DNA from: an uncultured Mucilaginibacter sp.
Lineage (GTDB): Bacteria > Bacteroidota > Bacteroidia > Sphingobacteriales > Sphingobacteriaceae
Direction: 5' to 3'
Assembly: GCF_913773635.1 (NCBI RefSeq)
Contig: NZ_CAJYGQ010000010.1
Coordinates: forward strand, 124,001-188,000
Length of the DNA stretch: 64,000 nt
In this document: positions 15,831-25,489 of the stretch, one piece after another
How positions within the stretch are numbered: position 1 is the stretch's first letter
Layout of the letters: every line of letters starts with the position of its first letter
The notes under the pieces: generated by a model
What the model was told of the DNA's origin: nothing
Database searches by the model: none
What the model saw: the letters and a program-made list of their open reading frames with translations, nothing else
Made by a program: the position numbers and the translations under genes

Positions 15831-18800
15831 ATGTACCCAAATCAATTTAAGCGTACACGCCACTTGCTAACCATGCGTGCATCGGCTATCACATCGGCCA
15901 TTGCTTTGCTGCTTTGTGCTAACGAACAAGTGATGGCAGGGAACTTAATATTAAGTGAAACTGCCCATAACTCCACCGCATTTTTTCAGGCTGCAACACC
16001 TGTGAAGGGCACTGTAAAGGACGAAAGCGGACAACCCATAGTAGGAGCCAATGTCAAAATAAGAGGCACAAATACAGGTACTCAAACTGATGCAACCGGC
16101 CAGTTCAGCATCAATGCAGGCAAAGGCACCGTTTTGATAATAACCAGTATTGGATTTGACGATAAACAGATTACCGTAGGCAACACACTGCCGTTGAGTA
16201 TCACACTCACATCAAAGCAAAACTCACTTACCGAAGTAGTAGTAAACGGTTACACCTCACAACGGAGAAGTGATGTTACTGCAGCTATCAGTACGGTATC
16301 CGGTAAAGAGATATTGAAATCGCCGGTAACCAATGTAACTCAATCCTTAGCAGGTGTTGTTCCGGGGCTTATAGTACAACAATCGCAGGGCCGTCCGGGT
16401 TTCAACTCAGCCAACCTTTACATCCGTGGTCGTGTGTCTCCAACAGCAACAGCTCTAATTATTGTTGATGGTGTTGAGCGTACCAGCTTTGGTGATATTG
16501 ACCCTAATGAAATTGAAAGTATCAATGTACTAAAAGATGCTGCGTCAACAGCTCTGTACGGTTTGAAAGGTGCCAACGGTGTATTTGTAATAACTACAAA
16601 ACGAGGCAAGGAAGGACCTGCAAAAGTTACATTTACTGCCAATACAGGTATTGTTAGTCCAACGGCCCGTCCTGAAATACTTCGGGCGTATGAAAGTGCA
16701 TTGGTTTACACTGAAGGCCAGATAAATGTGGGTGAAACCCGCACCTTTAGCGACGCCGATTTGCAAAAGTTCAAAGACAAAACCGGCGATCCGTTATTGT
16801 ACCCGGATGTTGACTGGTACTCAGAGTTGGTACGTAACTCATGGTCGCAAAACCAGCAAAACCTAACCGTATCAGGCGGTACTCAAAAAATCAAGTATTT
16901 TACCTCATTTGGGCATCAATTTGAAGATGGTAACTTTAAGAAGTTCAAAACACCGCTTAATTACAGCACCACTCCAAGCTATACCCGTTATAATTTCAGG
17001 GCGCGTGTAAATTTCGATATTACAAGCTCAACTAACTTTGAGGTTAACCTTGCCGGGCGTAATGAGCATCGTTACAGCCCTGCCGGTATGAGTGAGTTTA
17101 ATGATCCATCGGGTGTTGTAAGTAATGGTATTGAGGGTTTGGTAGGCAGATCTTTGAAAATTGCTTCGTGGGGTTTACCGTTTTTTCCTCAGTATACAAA
17201 TTCATCTGACCCGCGTATTATAACGCTTGATAATACCTACAACCATATTGTAAATATGAGTTTGTTGGGTACAAATAGCGTAAATCCTTATGCATTCCTT
17301 ACTTACAATGGTTACGCGTTTACCGATATAAACGTTGCAGAAAGTATATTCACTTTTAATCAAAAGCTTGACTTTGTAACAAAGGGCTTATCATTCAAGG
17401 CCCAGTTTGGTTACGACGCCACTTTCAATACCGGGAAGTTGCAGCGCGGTAGCGTGGGTTATTACGAGTTAAACCGTAATACATTGGCACTTACACCTTA
17501 TTCAACGTCATATAATGACTTTTTAGGAGCACCTGCATACACGCGCACAGGTTTCACTAAAACCAACCTGCAACTGTTTTTAAACTATAACCGTTCTTTT
17601 GGTGAGCATGCAGTAAGCGCAAACGTAATTGGGCAGCGCGAATTACAAAGTTCAGTAAACGCAAGCGCACCTTTTGCTAACCAAGGGATAATTTCTCAGG
17701 TTACATACAACTACGCCAGTAAATATTTTTTGACGGCTAACGCAACTTATAACGGTTCAGAAAACTACGCCGCGGGTTACCGTTATGGTTTTTTCCCGGC
17801 TGCAACCATTGGTTATAACATTGCCAATGAAGAGTTCATGAAAAAGTTTGACTGGTTAACGTTGTTAAAAGTACGCGGTTCAGTTGGTAGGGTAGGTATT
17901 CCGAGTCCGGGCACCGGTCGCTTCTATTACCAGGATAATTTTGGAGCCGGAACATCTGTGCCATTTGGTAATCCAAGCAGCGTTTTTAGTGCGCCAACAT
18001 ACACCCAAACCCAATATGGTAACCCTATGGTTAGCTTTGAAATTTCTGTTAAAAGAAATCTTGGTTTAGATATATCGTTGCTGAAAGATAAGATAAACTT
18101 CACTGCCGATGTATTTGACGATCGCAGGTCTGACATACTTATAAGCCGTAACAACACAAGTTTTGGTACTTACGGTGCAACGGTGCCAAATACCAACTAT
18201 GGTGTGAATAAGAACCATGGTTATGAACTTTCGGCCATGTATCAAAACCGCGATCATAAATTCACGTACTCAGTATCAGGTAACTTTATGTTTGCCCGCA
18301 ACACCCGTAAGGTTTTGGATGAGGCGCCGGGCCAGATACCCAATTTAAGAAGTACAGGAACGCCAATTGGTACCTATTTTGGGTATCATGTGTTAGGCTA
18401 CTACGCTAACCAGGCTGATATTGACAACAGTCCGGTTAATAACTTAACCAGCGTTAAGTCAATTCCGGGCGACTTGAAATATGCGGATATCAATGGTGAC
18501 GGACAGATAACAAGTTTGGATCAATTACCAATAGGGCATCCCAACATTCCTGAATATAACGCCGGTTTAAACCTGCAGGCAGGCTACAAAGGGTTTCAGT
18601 TATCGGTGCAGTTTAATGCTGTTGACAACGTAAGCTCAAACGTTATATTTTACGGTGGTGGTTTAAATCAGTACTACAAACCTATGTTAGGCCGCTGGAC
18701 GCCAACAAATCCAAACCCCACATGGCCGGCCATGAGACCCGGACTGGCACCAAACCCTAACGAGACGCTAAACGACTACTTTTTGCAGGATGCATCTTAT

Positions 18801-19028
18801 ATAAAGCTGCGTAACATACAATTGGCTTATACATTCCCAAAAAAGGTTTTGAATCGTTTAAAGCTAACAAACCTAACCCTGATTGTGAGCGGCCAGAATC
18901 TTCTCACCTGGACGAAATTTTACGGTGTAGACCCTGAGAATAACATCGTAGGTGGTACATATAATTACGCCGCTACGGTTATCCCAACCACCAAGATTGT
19001 CAATTTTGGATTAAATATGTCCTTTTAA
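15831..19028 (+). CDS. SusC/RagA-family TonB-linked outer-membrane transporter (1)
   Basis: 1,065 residues. Signal sequence within the first ~37 residues; CarboxypepD_reg-like domain at about 57-130 (VKGTVKDESGQPIVGANVKIRG); plug domain about 140-255 with LIIVDGVERTSFGDIDPNEIESINVLKDAASTALYG and GANGVFVITTKRGK; then a 22-strand barrel ending in FGLNMSF, the usual aromatic terminus. It imports oligosaccharides across the outer membrane with its SusD lid, encoded 17 bases downstream. First gene of a nine-gene operon ending with GH36. A 220-base leader with the shared element and a short ORF precedes it. An overlapping out-of-frame ATG at 15820 opens a 16-codon ORF ending at 15870, which could affect initiation. 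The substrate is not readable from sequence. Confidence 0.96.
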   Translation: MYPNQFKRTRHLLTMRASAITSAIALLLCANEQVMAGNLILSETAHNSTAFFQAATPVKGTVKDESGQPIVGANVKIRGTNTGTQTDATGQFSINAGKGTVLIITSIGFDDKQITVGNTLPLSITLTSKQNSLTEVVVNGYTSQRRSDVTAAISTVSGKEILKSPVTNVTQSLAGVVPGLIVQQSQGRPGFNSANLYIRGRVSPTATALIIVDGVERTSFGDIDPNEIESINVLKDAASTALYGLKGANGVFVITTKRGKEGPAKVTFTANTGIVSPTARPEILRAYESALVYTEGQINVGETRTFSDADLQKFKDKTGDPLLYPDVDWYSELVRNSWSQNQQNLTVSGGTQKIKYFTSFGHQFEDGNFKKFKTPLNYSTTPSYTRYNFRARVNFDITSSTNFEVNLAGRNEHRYSPAGMSEFNDPSGVVSNGIEGLVGRSLKIASWGLPFFPQYTNSSDPRIITLDNTYNHIVNMSLLGTNSVNPYAFLTYNGYAFTDINVAESIFTFNQKLDFVTKGLSFKAQFGYDATFNTGKLQRGSVGYYELNRNTLALTPYSTSYNDFLGAPAYTRTGFTKTNLQLFLNYNRSFGEHAVSANVIGQRELQSSVNASAPFANQGIISQVTYNYASKYFLTANATYNGSENYAAGYRYGFFPAATIGYNIANEEFMKKFDWLTLLKVRGSVGRVGIPSPGTGRFYYQDNFGAGTSVPFGNPSSVFSAPTYTQTQYGNPMVSFEISVKRNLGLDISLLKDKINFTADVFDDRRSDILISRNNTSFGTYGATVPNTNYGVNKNHGYELSAMYQNRDHKFTYSVSGNFMFARNTRKVLDEAPGQIPNLRSTGTPIGTYFGYHVLGYYANQADIDNSPVNNLTSVKSIPGDLKYADINGDGQITSLDQLPIGHPNIPEYNAGLNLQAGYKGFQLSVQFNAVDNVSSNVIFYGGGLNQYYKPMLGRWTPTNPNPTWPAMRPGLAPNPNETLNDYFLQDASYIKLRNIQLAYTFPKKVLNRLKLTNLTLIVSGQNLLTWTKFYGVDPENNIVGGTYNYAATVIPTTKIVNFGLNMSF

Positions 19029-19045
19029 TTCCTAAAACATTGAAC

Positions 19046-20719
19046 ATGAAAACTTTAAAGCTATCAATGCTCGCTATATTTATACTTTCATCCACCGCTT
19101 GTAAAAAAGACTTTTTACAGCGCGATATTGGTATTCAAACCGATATACAGAAAGTATTTCAAGATCCTATTCTGGCTTCACGTTATGCTGATAACAGCTA
19201 TACTTTCAGCATCAACGATTATGGTCGTTTAAGCGGTTACAAGGGCATGACCTCGCAGTTTAGCGATGAATCAATTGCCAACAATGCGCAAACCGAGGTT
19301 GCTGTTATAAACCGTGGCTTGTTTTTAGATGCAGGTGCATCAGACGTGAACAATATTTATACCCAAATGTATCGTGGTATACGTAATGTGAACGTTACCC
19401 TGGCCAATATGGACAAAACTCCATGGACGCCCGATTTAAACGCGAATTATATTAAGGGTGAGCAGCTATACCTGCGCGCTTACTTCTATTCTGAACTTAT
19501 TAAGCGTTATGGTGGTGTTGTGCTTTTAACACAACCGCAGGATTTTACCGAAGCTGCTGACGATAAACCGCGCGCATCATTCGATGAAACGCTTAACCAG
19601 ATACTTGCGGATTTAGATCAGTCAATAACTCTGTTACCGCAAACCAACGCCGATTGGCCTAACCCTGCTGCACAGGCTAACCGTGCTACAGGTGCGGCTG
19701 CTATGGCACTTAAAGCTCGAGTGCTTTTGTTTGCTGCAAGCCCTTTGAACAATCCAACCAATGATGTAAGCAAATGGAGAAAGGCTGCCGATGCTGCATT
19801 GGCCATCATCAACTTAAATAAGTTTGGCCTCGAAACAAGCTATGCCAACGTTTTACAGCTATCATCATCACGCGAGTACATACGGATATGGCCGCGCGGT
19901 GGACGTTCTTACATCGGTACCTACATCAGCGATTTTTTGGTGCCTATTAGTTATGGAGGTGCGCAGTCTAACTTATCGCCAACACAAAACCATGTTGATT
20001 TATATGAGATGAACAATGGTAAGCCCATTACCGATCCAACATCGGGCTACAATGCGCAAGCGCCGTATACCAATCGCGACCCGCGTTTTTATGTAAACAT
20101 ACTTTACAACGGTGCAACATGGCAGGGAAGGGCAGTGCAAACCTGGCAAACCGAACCAAATGCATCGGGCGCCATAACTTACGGTACAGATATAAGTGCA
20201 GCTATTTCAATAACTAAAACCAGTTATTACTTAAAGCGTCTTTGGCCCGAAACTTCGCGTTCAGGCTCTACAGCTAGTGCACTGCTAAATTTTGTTTACT
20301 ACCGTTACGCAGAGGTACTTATTAATTACGCCGAAGCACTTAACGAAGCTGAGGGGCCAACTCAGGCTGTTTATGATGCAGTTGATGCCATAAGGCAGCG
20401 TGCGGGTATGCCCAAATTGCCAACCGGTTTAAACCAGGAACAAATGCGTGCACGCATACGCAATGAGCGTGCTGTTGAATTTGCATTTGAGGATATGCGC
20501 TGGTGGGACATTTTACGCTGGAAGAAAGGGCCTGAATTAGTTGCACAACCTATGAAAGGTATGAAGGTAATCAGAAATGCAAATAACACTTACACGTATA
20601 ACGTAGTGGAGCTTCCAACCTTCCGGAAAGTGTTTGAAGATTACATGCATCTGTATCCAATTCCGCGTAACGAGATGAACAAATCATCAGGCGCTCTTAA
20701 ACAAAACCCAGGCTGGTAA
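19046..20719 (+). CDS. SusD/RagB-family surface glycan-binding lipoprotein (1)
   Basis: 557 residues from the ATG at 19046; a TTG two codons upstream is less likely. Lipobox at Cys19 (LSSTACKKDFL), the usual start of SusD-like proteins. Four TPR-type helical pairs are visible (GEQLYLRAYFYSELIKRYGGVVLL; RATGAAAMALKARVLLFAASPL). The C-terminal RagB/SusD part carries YRYAEVLINYAEALNEA, IRNERAVEFAFEDMRWWDILRWK and the closing LYPIPRNEM..NPGW. It forms the extracellular lid of the upstream SusC pore and binds the glycan at the surface. Confidence 0.96.
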   Translation: MKTLKLSMLAIFILSSTACKKDFLQRDIGIQTDIQKVFQDPILASRYADNSYTFSINDYGRLSGYKGMTSQFSDESIANNAQTEVAVINRGLFLDAGASDVNNIYTQMYRGIRNVNVTLANMDKTPWTPDLNANYIKGEQLYLRAYFYSELIKRYGGVVLLTQPQDFTEAADDKPRASFDETLNQILADLDQSITLLPQTNADWPNPAAQANRATGAAAMALKARVLLFAASPLNNPTNDVSKWRKAADAALAIINLNKFGLETSYANVLQLSSSREYIRIWPRGGRSYIGTYISDFLVPISYGGAQSNLSPTQNHVDLYEMNNGKPITDPTSGYNAQAPYTNRDPRFYVNILYNGATWQGRAVQTWQTEPNASGAITYGTDISAAISITKTSYYLKRLWPETSRSGSTASALLNFVYYRYAEVLINYAEALNEAEGPTQAVYDAVDAIRQRAGMPKLPTGLNQEQMRARIRNERAVEFAFEDMRWWDILRWKKGPELVAQPMKGMKVIRNANNTYTYNVVELPTFRKVFEDYMHLYPIPRNEMNKSSGALKQNPGW

Positions 20720-20751
20720 TCAATTCGATTTAAATTAACAAGTAACACAAC

Positions 20752-23700
20752 ATGACTAAATATATAAAGTGTTTTGGGATGTTTATGAGCTTGTCGGTAT
20801 CGTTTACCGGCCTTGCGCTACAAGCACAAACACTCAACATAAAAACCTTCAGCGGTAAAATTACCGATGAAAAAGGCGCCGCTATTGACGGCGTTGAAGT
20901 TACCGTAATAGGTAGCAGGGTGAGAGCCGGATCTGACAAAAACGGCAGCTTCGCAATCAAAGGCATGTCCGAAGATTCACTATCATTTAACAAAGCAGGT
21001 TATAAAGAGCTACGTGTTGCAGGCAAAGACAGGGCAGACATAAGCGTTGTTTTAGCAAAAAGCAACGGTGCCGATTACTTTAACGAGCTGGTTGACATTC
21101 CTTTTGCCAAACGCACGCGCCGCGAGCTTAATTATGCTGTAAGTGCATTAAAGACTGATGATTTTCCAAAAATACCGGTAAGTAATCTATCAAGTATGCT
21201 TGCAGGCCGGTTCAGTGGTTTACTGGTTCAGCAAACCGGTAACCAGCCGGGTACCGAGAATATTGCTTTCCAGGTTAGAGGGAAGTCATCATACGCGCAA
21301 GGTTCAGCGCCTAAATTATTGGTTGACGGGGTTGAGCGCGACTTTAGTGATATGGATATCAATGAGGTTGAAAGCGTAACCGTATTAAAAGATGCTGCTG
21401 CCCTCAACTGGTATGGCTTACTTGGCGGCAATGGTGTTATTTTGGTAAATACACGCCACGGTAAAGCCAGACAAGACTTTATTAACTTTGACATTCAAGG
21501 CGGATTTCAAAAGGTGGAAAACCTTGTTACGCCGTTGAACTCTTACAAGTTTGCCACTTTATATAATCAGGGCCTTACCAATGCAGGTCAGGCTCCTGCG
21601 TATAACCAGGAAGCGCTTGATGCGTACCAAAATCAGTCGAACCCTTATCTGTTTCCCGACAATAATTACATAGACCGGTTTTTGAACAAAACAGCGCCTG
21701 TACAACGTTATGCAGTATCATTAGGCGGCGGCAGCGATAAAATACGCTACTTCACTAACGTAAGTTACTATGATCAAAACGGTTTATTTAAAAACACCCA
21801 AACCAATGATTATAACTCAAACTTTAATTACAAACGTTATAATTTCAGGGTAAACCTTGATTATGATGTAACTAAAACGCTGAGCTTTTCATTGCTTGCC
21901 GGAGTTCGCAGCGAGCGTCGTACCGACCCAATAGGCGGTGGCGGGGGTGGTACAGCAGCTGTTCTTTCGAGCTTATTCACACTTCCACCCAATGCGTTCC
22001 CAATACTGAACCAGGACGGAACTTATGGCGGTACATCTGTGTATCAAACCAATCCGTTGGGGCAATTGCAAAACAGTGGTGTTTACAAAGCTATTACCAA
22101 CGTATTGCTGGCTTCAATTTCAGCCAAACAACGTCTTGATTTTGTAACACCAGGTTTGTCTGCAAACATTTTCTTTTCCTACGACGGTTACGGAAACTAT
22201 ACGCACGGATTCACTCAAAACTATTCAGTAGTAAATCAAACTTTAACACCGTCACAAACTTTCCGAACTCCTGCGGTATTGGCTTACCAGTTTGCCGGTT
22301 TTGGAACAAGTACTAAAAATAATGAGGTTTGGGCCGGTTTTGATTATGACCGCACCATTGGCAATCACAAAATTAATGCATCTGCCCGCGCTCAACAAGC
22401 TACCAGTGCTGCTGTAGACAGGATTGATTATAATGAGCGCCTATTTGTTGGCCGTGTTGATTACGGATTTAAAAACAGGTATTTTCTTGGATTTACCGGA
22501 AGCTACTCCGGATCAGAAAATTATGCGCCGGGCCGCAGGTTCGGCTTCTTTCCGGCGGGTACAATTGGCTGGGTAGTAAGTGATGAAGATTTCCTTAAGC
22601 CAAATAATGCGTTAAGCTATTTGAAACTGCGTGCATCATACGGACGTAGCGGTAACATTGGCCCAACTTACGATAGCAATGGTAATTTGGTAAGGTTACC
22701 CTACAGGGCATTATTTACGCGTGGTGCCGGGCCAATACTTGGCTCTTCGTTTTCAAGCACCACCACTGCATATGAGGTAAGCCCAACTGGTAATCCGCTA
22801 ACAACCTGGGAGAAAATTGACAGGCTAAACATTGGAGCTGACATCAGTTTCCTTAATAACTCACTCTATTTAACGGCCGACTACTTTAATGAAACACGTA
22901 CCGATATTTTGAGTAGTGCTAACCTGCCTGGCATATTAGGTGTGGCGGTAAGTGCGGTAAATTCGGGTAAGGTGAACAGTAAAGGCTTTGATATGAGCCT
23001 GCTTTATCAAAAAAACCTAAGCGGTGTAAACTTAAGCTTGAACGGTAATTTTACTTATGCAGCAAATAAGCTGTTAGAGCAATCATTGCCAAGCGGAACC
23101 TTATCGTACCAGTCACCATTAGGATATAACATTGGTAACGTTAACGGAGCAGGTAACAAGCGCTATTATCTATCTGACGGATTATTTCAATCGCAAGAAG
23201 AAATCAACGCAAGTCCTAAACAGTCTTTATCAGGGCTAGTAGTTCCGGGAGATATACGTTACAAGGATGTAAACGGTGACAACATTATTGATAGCCGCGA
23301 TGCGGTATCTACTAACTATACCGACGTTCCTAAAGCGTACTACGGTTTTGGATTTAACATCAGCTATAAGTTATTTGATATCAGCGCACAGTTCCAGGGA
23401 GTTTACGGCCGTACAATTGACATTCGTTCACTTGTATATTCAGGACCTAACAATTTAAATGGATTATCTCTTGACAGCTGGACACCGGCAACTGCGTCAA
23501 CGGCACGTTTTCCGCGCATAGCATTAACTGACAATGGAAACAATAACGCTAGTTCAGACTTTTGGTTACGCTCTGGTGATTTTATTAAGTTACGTACTGT
23601 AGAGCTGGGATTAACGCTGCCACAGCGCCTTACTTATAAACTCCATATGCAAAAGGCCCGCTTTTTTATAGGTGGCTATAACCTGTTATCATTCTCAAAA

Positions 23701-23802
23701 TTGAAAGATTTGAATATGGATCCCGAAACGCCGTTTGCCGGACGCGGAAACAACTATCCTTATCTTAAGACTTATACGTTGGGTGTTAACGTCAAATTTT
23801 AA
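20752..23802 (+). CDS. SusC/RagA-family TonB-linked outer-membrane transporter (2)
   Basis: 1,016 residues with signal peptide (cleavage near LQA-QTL), a CarboxypepD_reg-like domain (about 33-100, less regular than in the other two), plug (about 115-245) and barrel ending TLGVNVKF. The plug motif that normally reads like DAASxAxYGxxGANGVILVTT is altered to DAAALNWYGLLGGNGVILVNTRHGK. This is the odd member of the three SusC proteins. It pairs with the SusD directly downstream (19-base gap). Having two complete SusCD pairs in one operon implies two related but distinct oligosaccharides, or one large branched ligand. Confidence 0.95.
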   Translation: MTKYIKCFGMFMSLSVSFTGLALQAQTLNIKTFSGKITDEKGAAIDGVEVTVIGSRVRAGSDKNGSFAIKGMSEDSLSFNKAGYKELRVAGKDRADISVVLAKSNGADYFNELVDIPFAKRTRRELNYAVSALKTDDFPKIPVSNLSSMLAGRFSGLLVQQTGNQPGTENIAFQVRGKSSYAQGSAPKLLVDGVERDFSDMDINEVESVTVLKDAAALNWYGLLGGNGVILVNTRHGKARQDFINFDIQGGFQKVENLVTPLNSYKFATLYNQGLTNAGQAPAYNQEALDAYQNQSNPYLFPDNNYIDRFLNKTAPVQRYAVSLGGGSDKIRYFTNVSYYDQNGLFKNTQTNDYNSNFNYKRYNFRVNLDYDVTKTLSFSLLAGVRSERRTDPIGGGGGGTAAVLSSLFTLPPNAFPILNQDGTYGGTSVYQTNPLGQLQNSGVYKAITNVLLASISAKQRLDFVTPGLSANIFFSYDGYGNYTHGFTQNYSVVNQTLTPSQTFRTPAVLAYQFAGFGTSTKNNEVWAGFDYDRTIGNHKINASARAQQATSAAVDRIDYNERLFVGRVDYGFKNRYFLGFTGSYSGSENYAPGRRFGFFPAGTIGWVVSDEDFLKPNNALSYLKLRASYGRSGNIGPTYDSNGNLVRLPYRALFTRGAGPILGSSFSSTTTAYEVSPTGNPLTTWEKIDRLNIGADISFLNNSLYLTADYFNETRTDILSSANLPGILGVAVSAVNSGKVNSKGFDMSLLYQKNLSGVNLSLNGNFTYAANKLLEQSLPSGTLSYQSPLGYNIGNVNGAGNKRYYLSDGLFQSQEEINASPKQSLSGLVVPGDIRYKDVNGDNIIDSRDAVSTNYTDVPKAYYGFGFNISYKLFDISAQFQGVYGRTIDIRSLVYSGPNNLNGLSLDSWTPATASTARFPRIALTDNGNNNASSDFWLRSGDFIKLRTVELGLTLPQRLTYKLHMQKARFFIGGYNLLSFSKLKDLNMDPETPFAGRGNNYPYLKTYTLGVNVKF

Positions 23803-23821
23803 CGCATCAAGTTCATAAAAC

Positions 23822-25480
23822 ATGAAAAAGCATTTTAATTATATATACGGCGCTGCTTTGCTGCTTATGGCTCTTTCAGGCTGCAGTAAAGACTTTTTTG
23901 AGCCATCTTATACCGAAGGTCCTATTACTGAAGAATCCATCTGGATTACCGACCGCAGGGTACGCGAATACCTTAACCAGGGCTATAATTATTTATTAAG
24001 CCGTTACAACCTTGATGCGGCTGGTGCCATGCTATCAAGCGGTAGTGACGAAGCCGTTAATTCCAACCTAAATAGTAACGTTAACTATTTCAATAACGGT
24101 ACATGGGGGCCTTTGCGCACTTTTGATGACCAATATACCAATATGTATACCGGTTTGAGGGTAGCAAACGTGTTTTTGCAAAAATCTCCTACAAGCACTA
24201 TTTACCCTGTAAGTGATTTAACAGGTTTACGTGGCGAAGCTTTCTTTTTGCGGGCCATGTATCATTTTGAATTATTTAAGCGATATGGCGAAATTGTATT
24301 GGCTACCCGTCCTTTTGAAGTGGGTGAGAACCTAAACCTGCCGCGCAACTCGGTAGATGAGGTAGTAAAAGCCATTACAACAGATTGCGATTCAGCCATT
24401 AATCAAATTGCCGCAGCGTCAACACGTGATTGGGATGCTGCTAACTACGGCCGTGCTACTAAAGCCGCCGGCATGGCACTTAAAGCAAAAACGCTTTTGA
24501 TTTACGCAAGCCCGCTTTATAACACTGCCAATGATTTAACCCGCTGGCAAAATGCAGCTAACGCTGCCAACGCACTTATTGCATTAAACAAGCATGGGTT
24601 ATTATCAGCAACCGATTATCAAAACCTTTGGGATTACACAAATACGGCAACGTCTTACAACCGTGAAGTGATTTTTGCAACACCGGCGGGCTCTGTAAAC
24701 ACCATTGAGTCGTTTAACGCGCCTATTGGTTTTACAGGTGGCCTTGGCAGGGCAAATCCAACTCAGGATTTGGTTGATGCATTTGAAATGACTAACGGCA
24801 AATCAATCACTGATCCAACATCGGGCTATAACCCACAAAACCCTTATGCAGGACGAGATCCGCGCCTTAATCAATTCATTATTACTAATGGTGCTACCTT
24901 TAAAACAGGCAGTTTAACCAGGACGGTTGAAACTTTTGAAAACGGATTAGATAATGTGCTTACTAACGTAAATAGTACCAAATCGGGTTATTATATGCGG
25001 AAGTTTTTAAGTGGCAACGCTACTTATAACGTAAACAGTATAACAAACGTACGCCGCCCGTGGGTACTCTTCCGCTACGCCGAAGTTCTGCTTAACTATG
25101 CTGAGGCTTTGAATGAGGTATCGGGTCCAACAAGTTCTGTTTATGAAGCTGTTAACGCAATTCGTAACAGAGCAAATATGCCATCGTTACCTGCAGGATT
25201 AAGTCAATCAGCCATGCGTGATCGTATTCGTAACGAGCGCCGTGTTGAGCTGTGTTTTGAAGAGCAACGATTTTTTGACGTGCGCCGTTGGAAACTTGGT
25301 GAAACCTATTTCAATGCCCCTGTGCGTGGCATGCGTATCACTAAAAATGGCACCACTTTAAATTATTCGCCTTTTGTAATTGAAAACAGGGTTTTCAGCG
25401 CTAAAAACTATCTGTACCCAATACCTCAGGCTGAAATAGACAAGGCCGACAAGCTTAAACAAAATCCGGGCTACAATTAA
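23822..25480 (+). CDS. SusD/RagB-family surface glycan-binding lipoprotein (2)
   Basis: 552 residues. Lipobox at Cys21 (ALSGCSKDFF). Helical TPR-like core (GLRGEAFFLRAMYHFELFKRYGEIVLA; KAAGMALKAKTLLIYASPLYN) and C-terminal RagB/SusD part (VLFRYAEVLLNYAEALNEV; IRNERRVELCFEEQRFFDVRRWK; NYLYPIPQAEIDK..NPGYN). Similar overall to the SusD two genes upstream, so the tandem pairs may come from an old duplication. Acts with the second SusC. Confidence 0.96.
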   Translation: MKKHFNYIYGAALLLMALSGCSKDFFEPSYTEGPITEESIWITDRRVREYLNQGYNYLLSRYNLDAAGAMLSSGSDEAVNSNLNSNVNYFNNGTWGPLRTFDDQYTNMYTGLRVANVFLQKSPTSTIYPVSDLTGLRGEAFFLRAMYHFELFKRYGEIVLATRPFEVGENLNLPRNSVDEVVKAITTDCDSAINQIAAASTRDWDAANYGRATKAAGMALKAKTLLIYASPLYNTANDLTRWQNAANAANALIALNKHGLLSATDYQNLWDYTNTATSYNREVIFATPAGSVNTIESFNAPIGFTGGLGRANPTQDLVDAFEMTNGKSITDPTSGYNPQNPYAGRDPRLNQFIITNGATFKTGSLTRTVETFENGLDNVLTNVNSTKSGYYMRKFLSGNATYNVNSITNVRRPWVLFRYAEVLLNYAEALNEVSGPTSSVYEAVNAIRNRANMPSLPAGLSQSAMRDRIRNERRVELCFEEQRFFDVRRWKLGETYFNAPVRGMRITKNGTTLNYSPFVIENRVFSAKNYLYPIPQAEIDKADKLKQNPGYN

Positions 25481-25489
25481 TATATTTTA

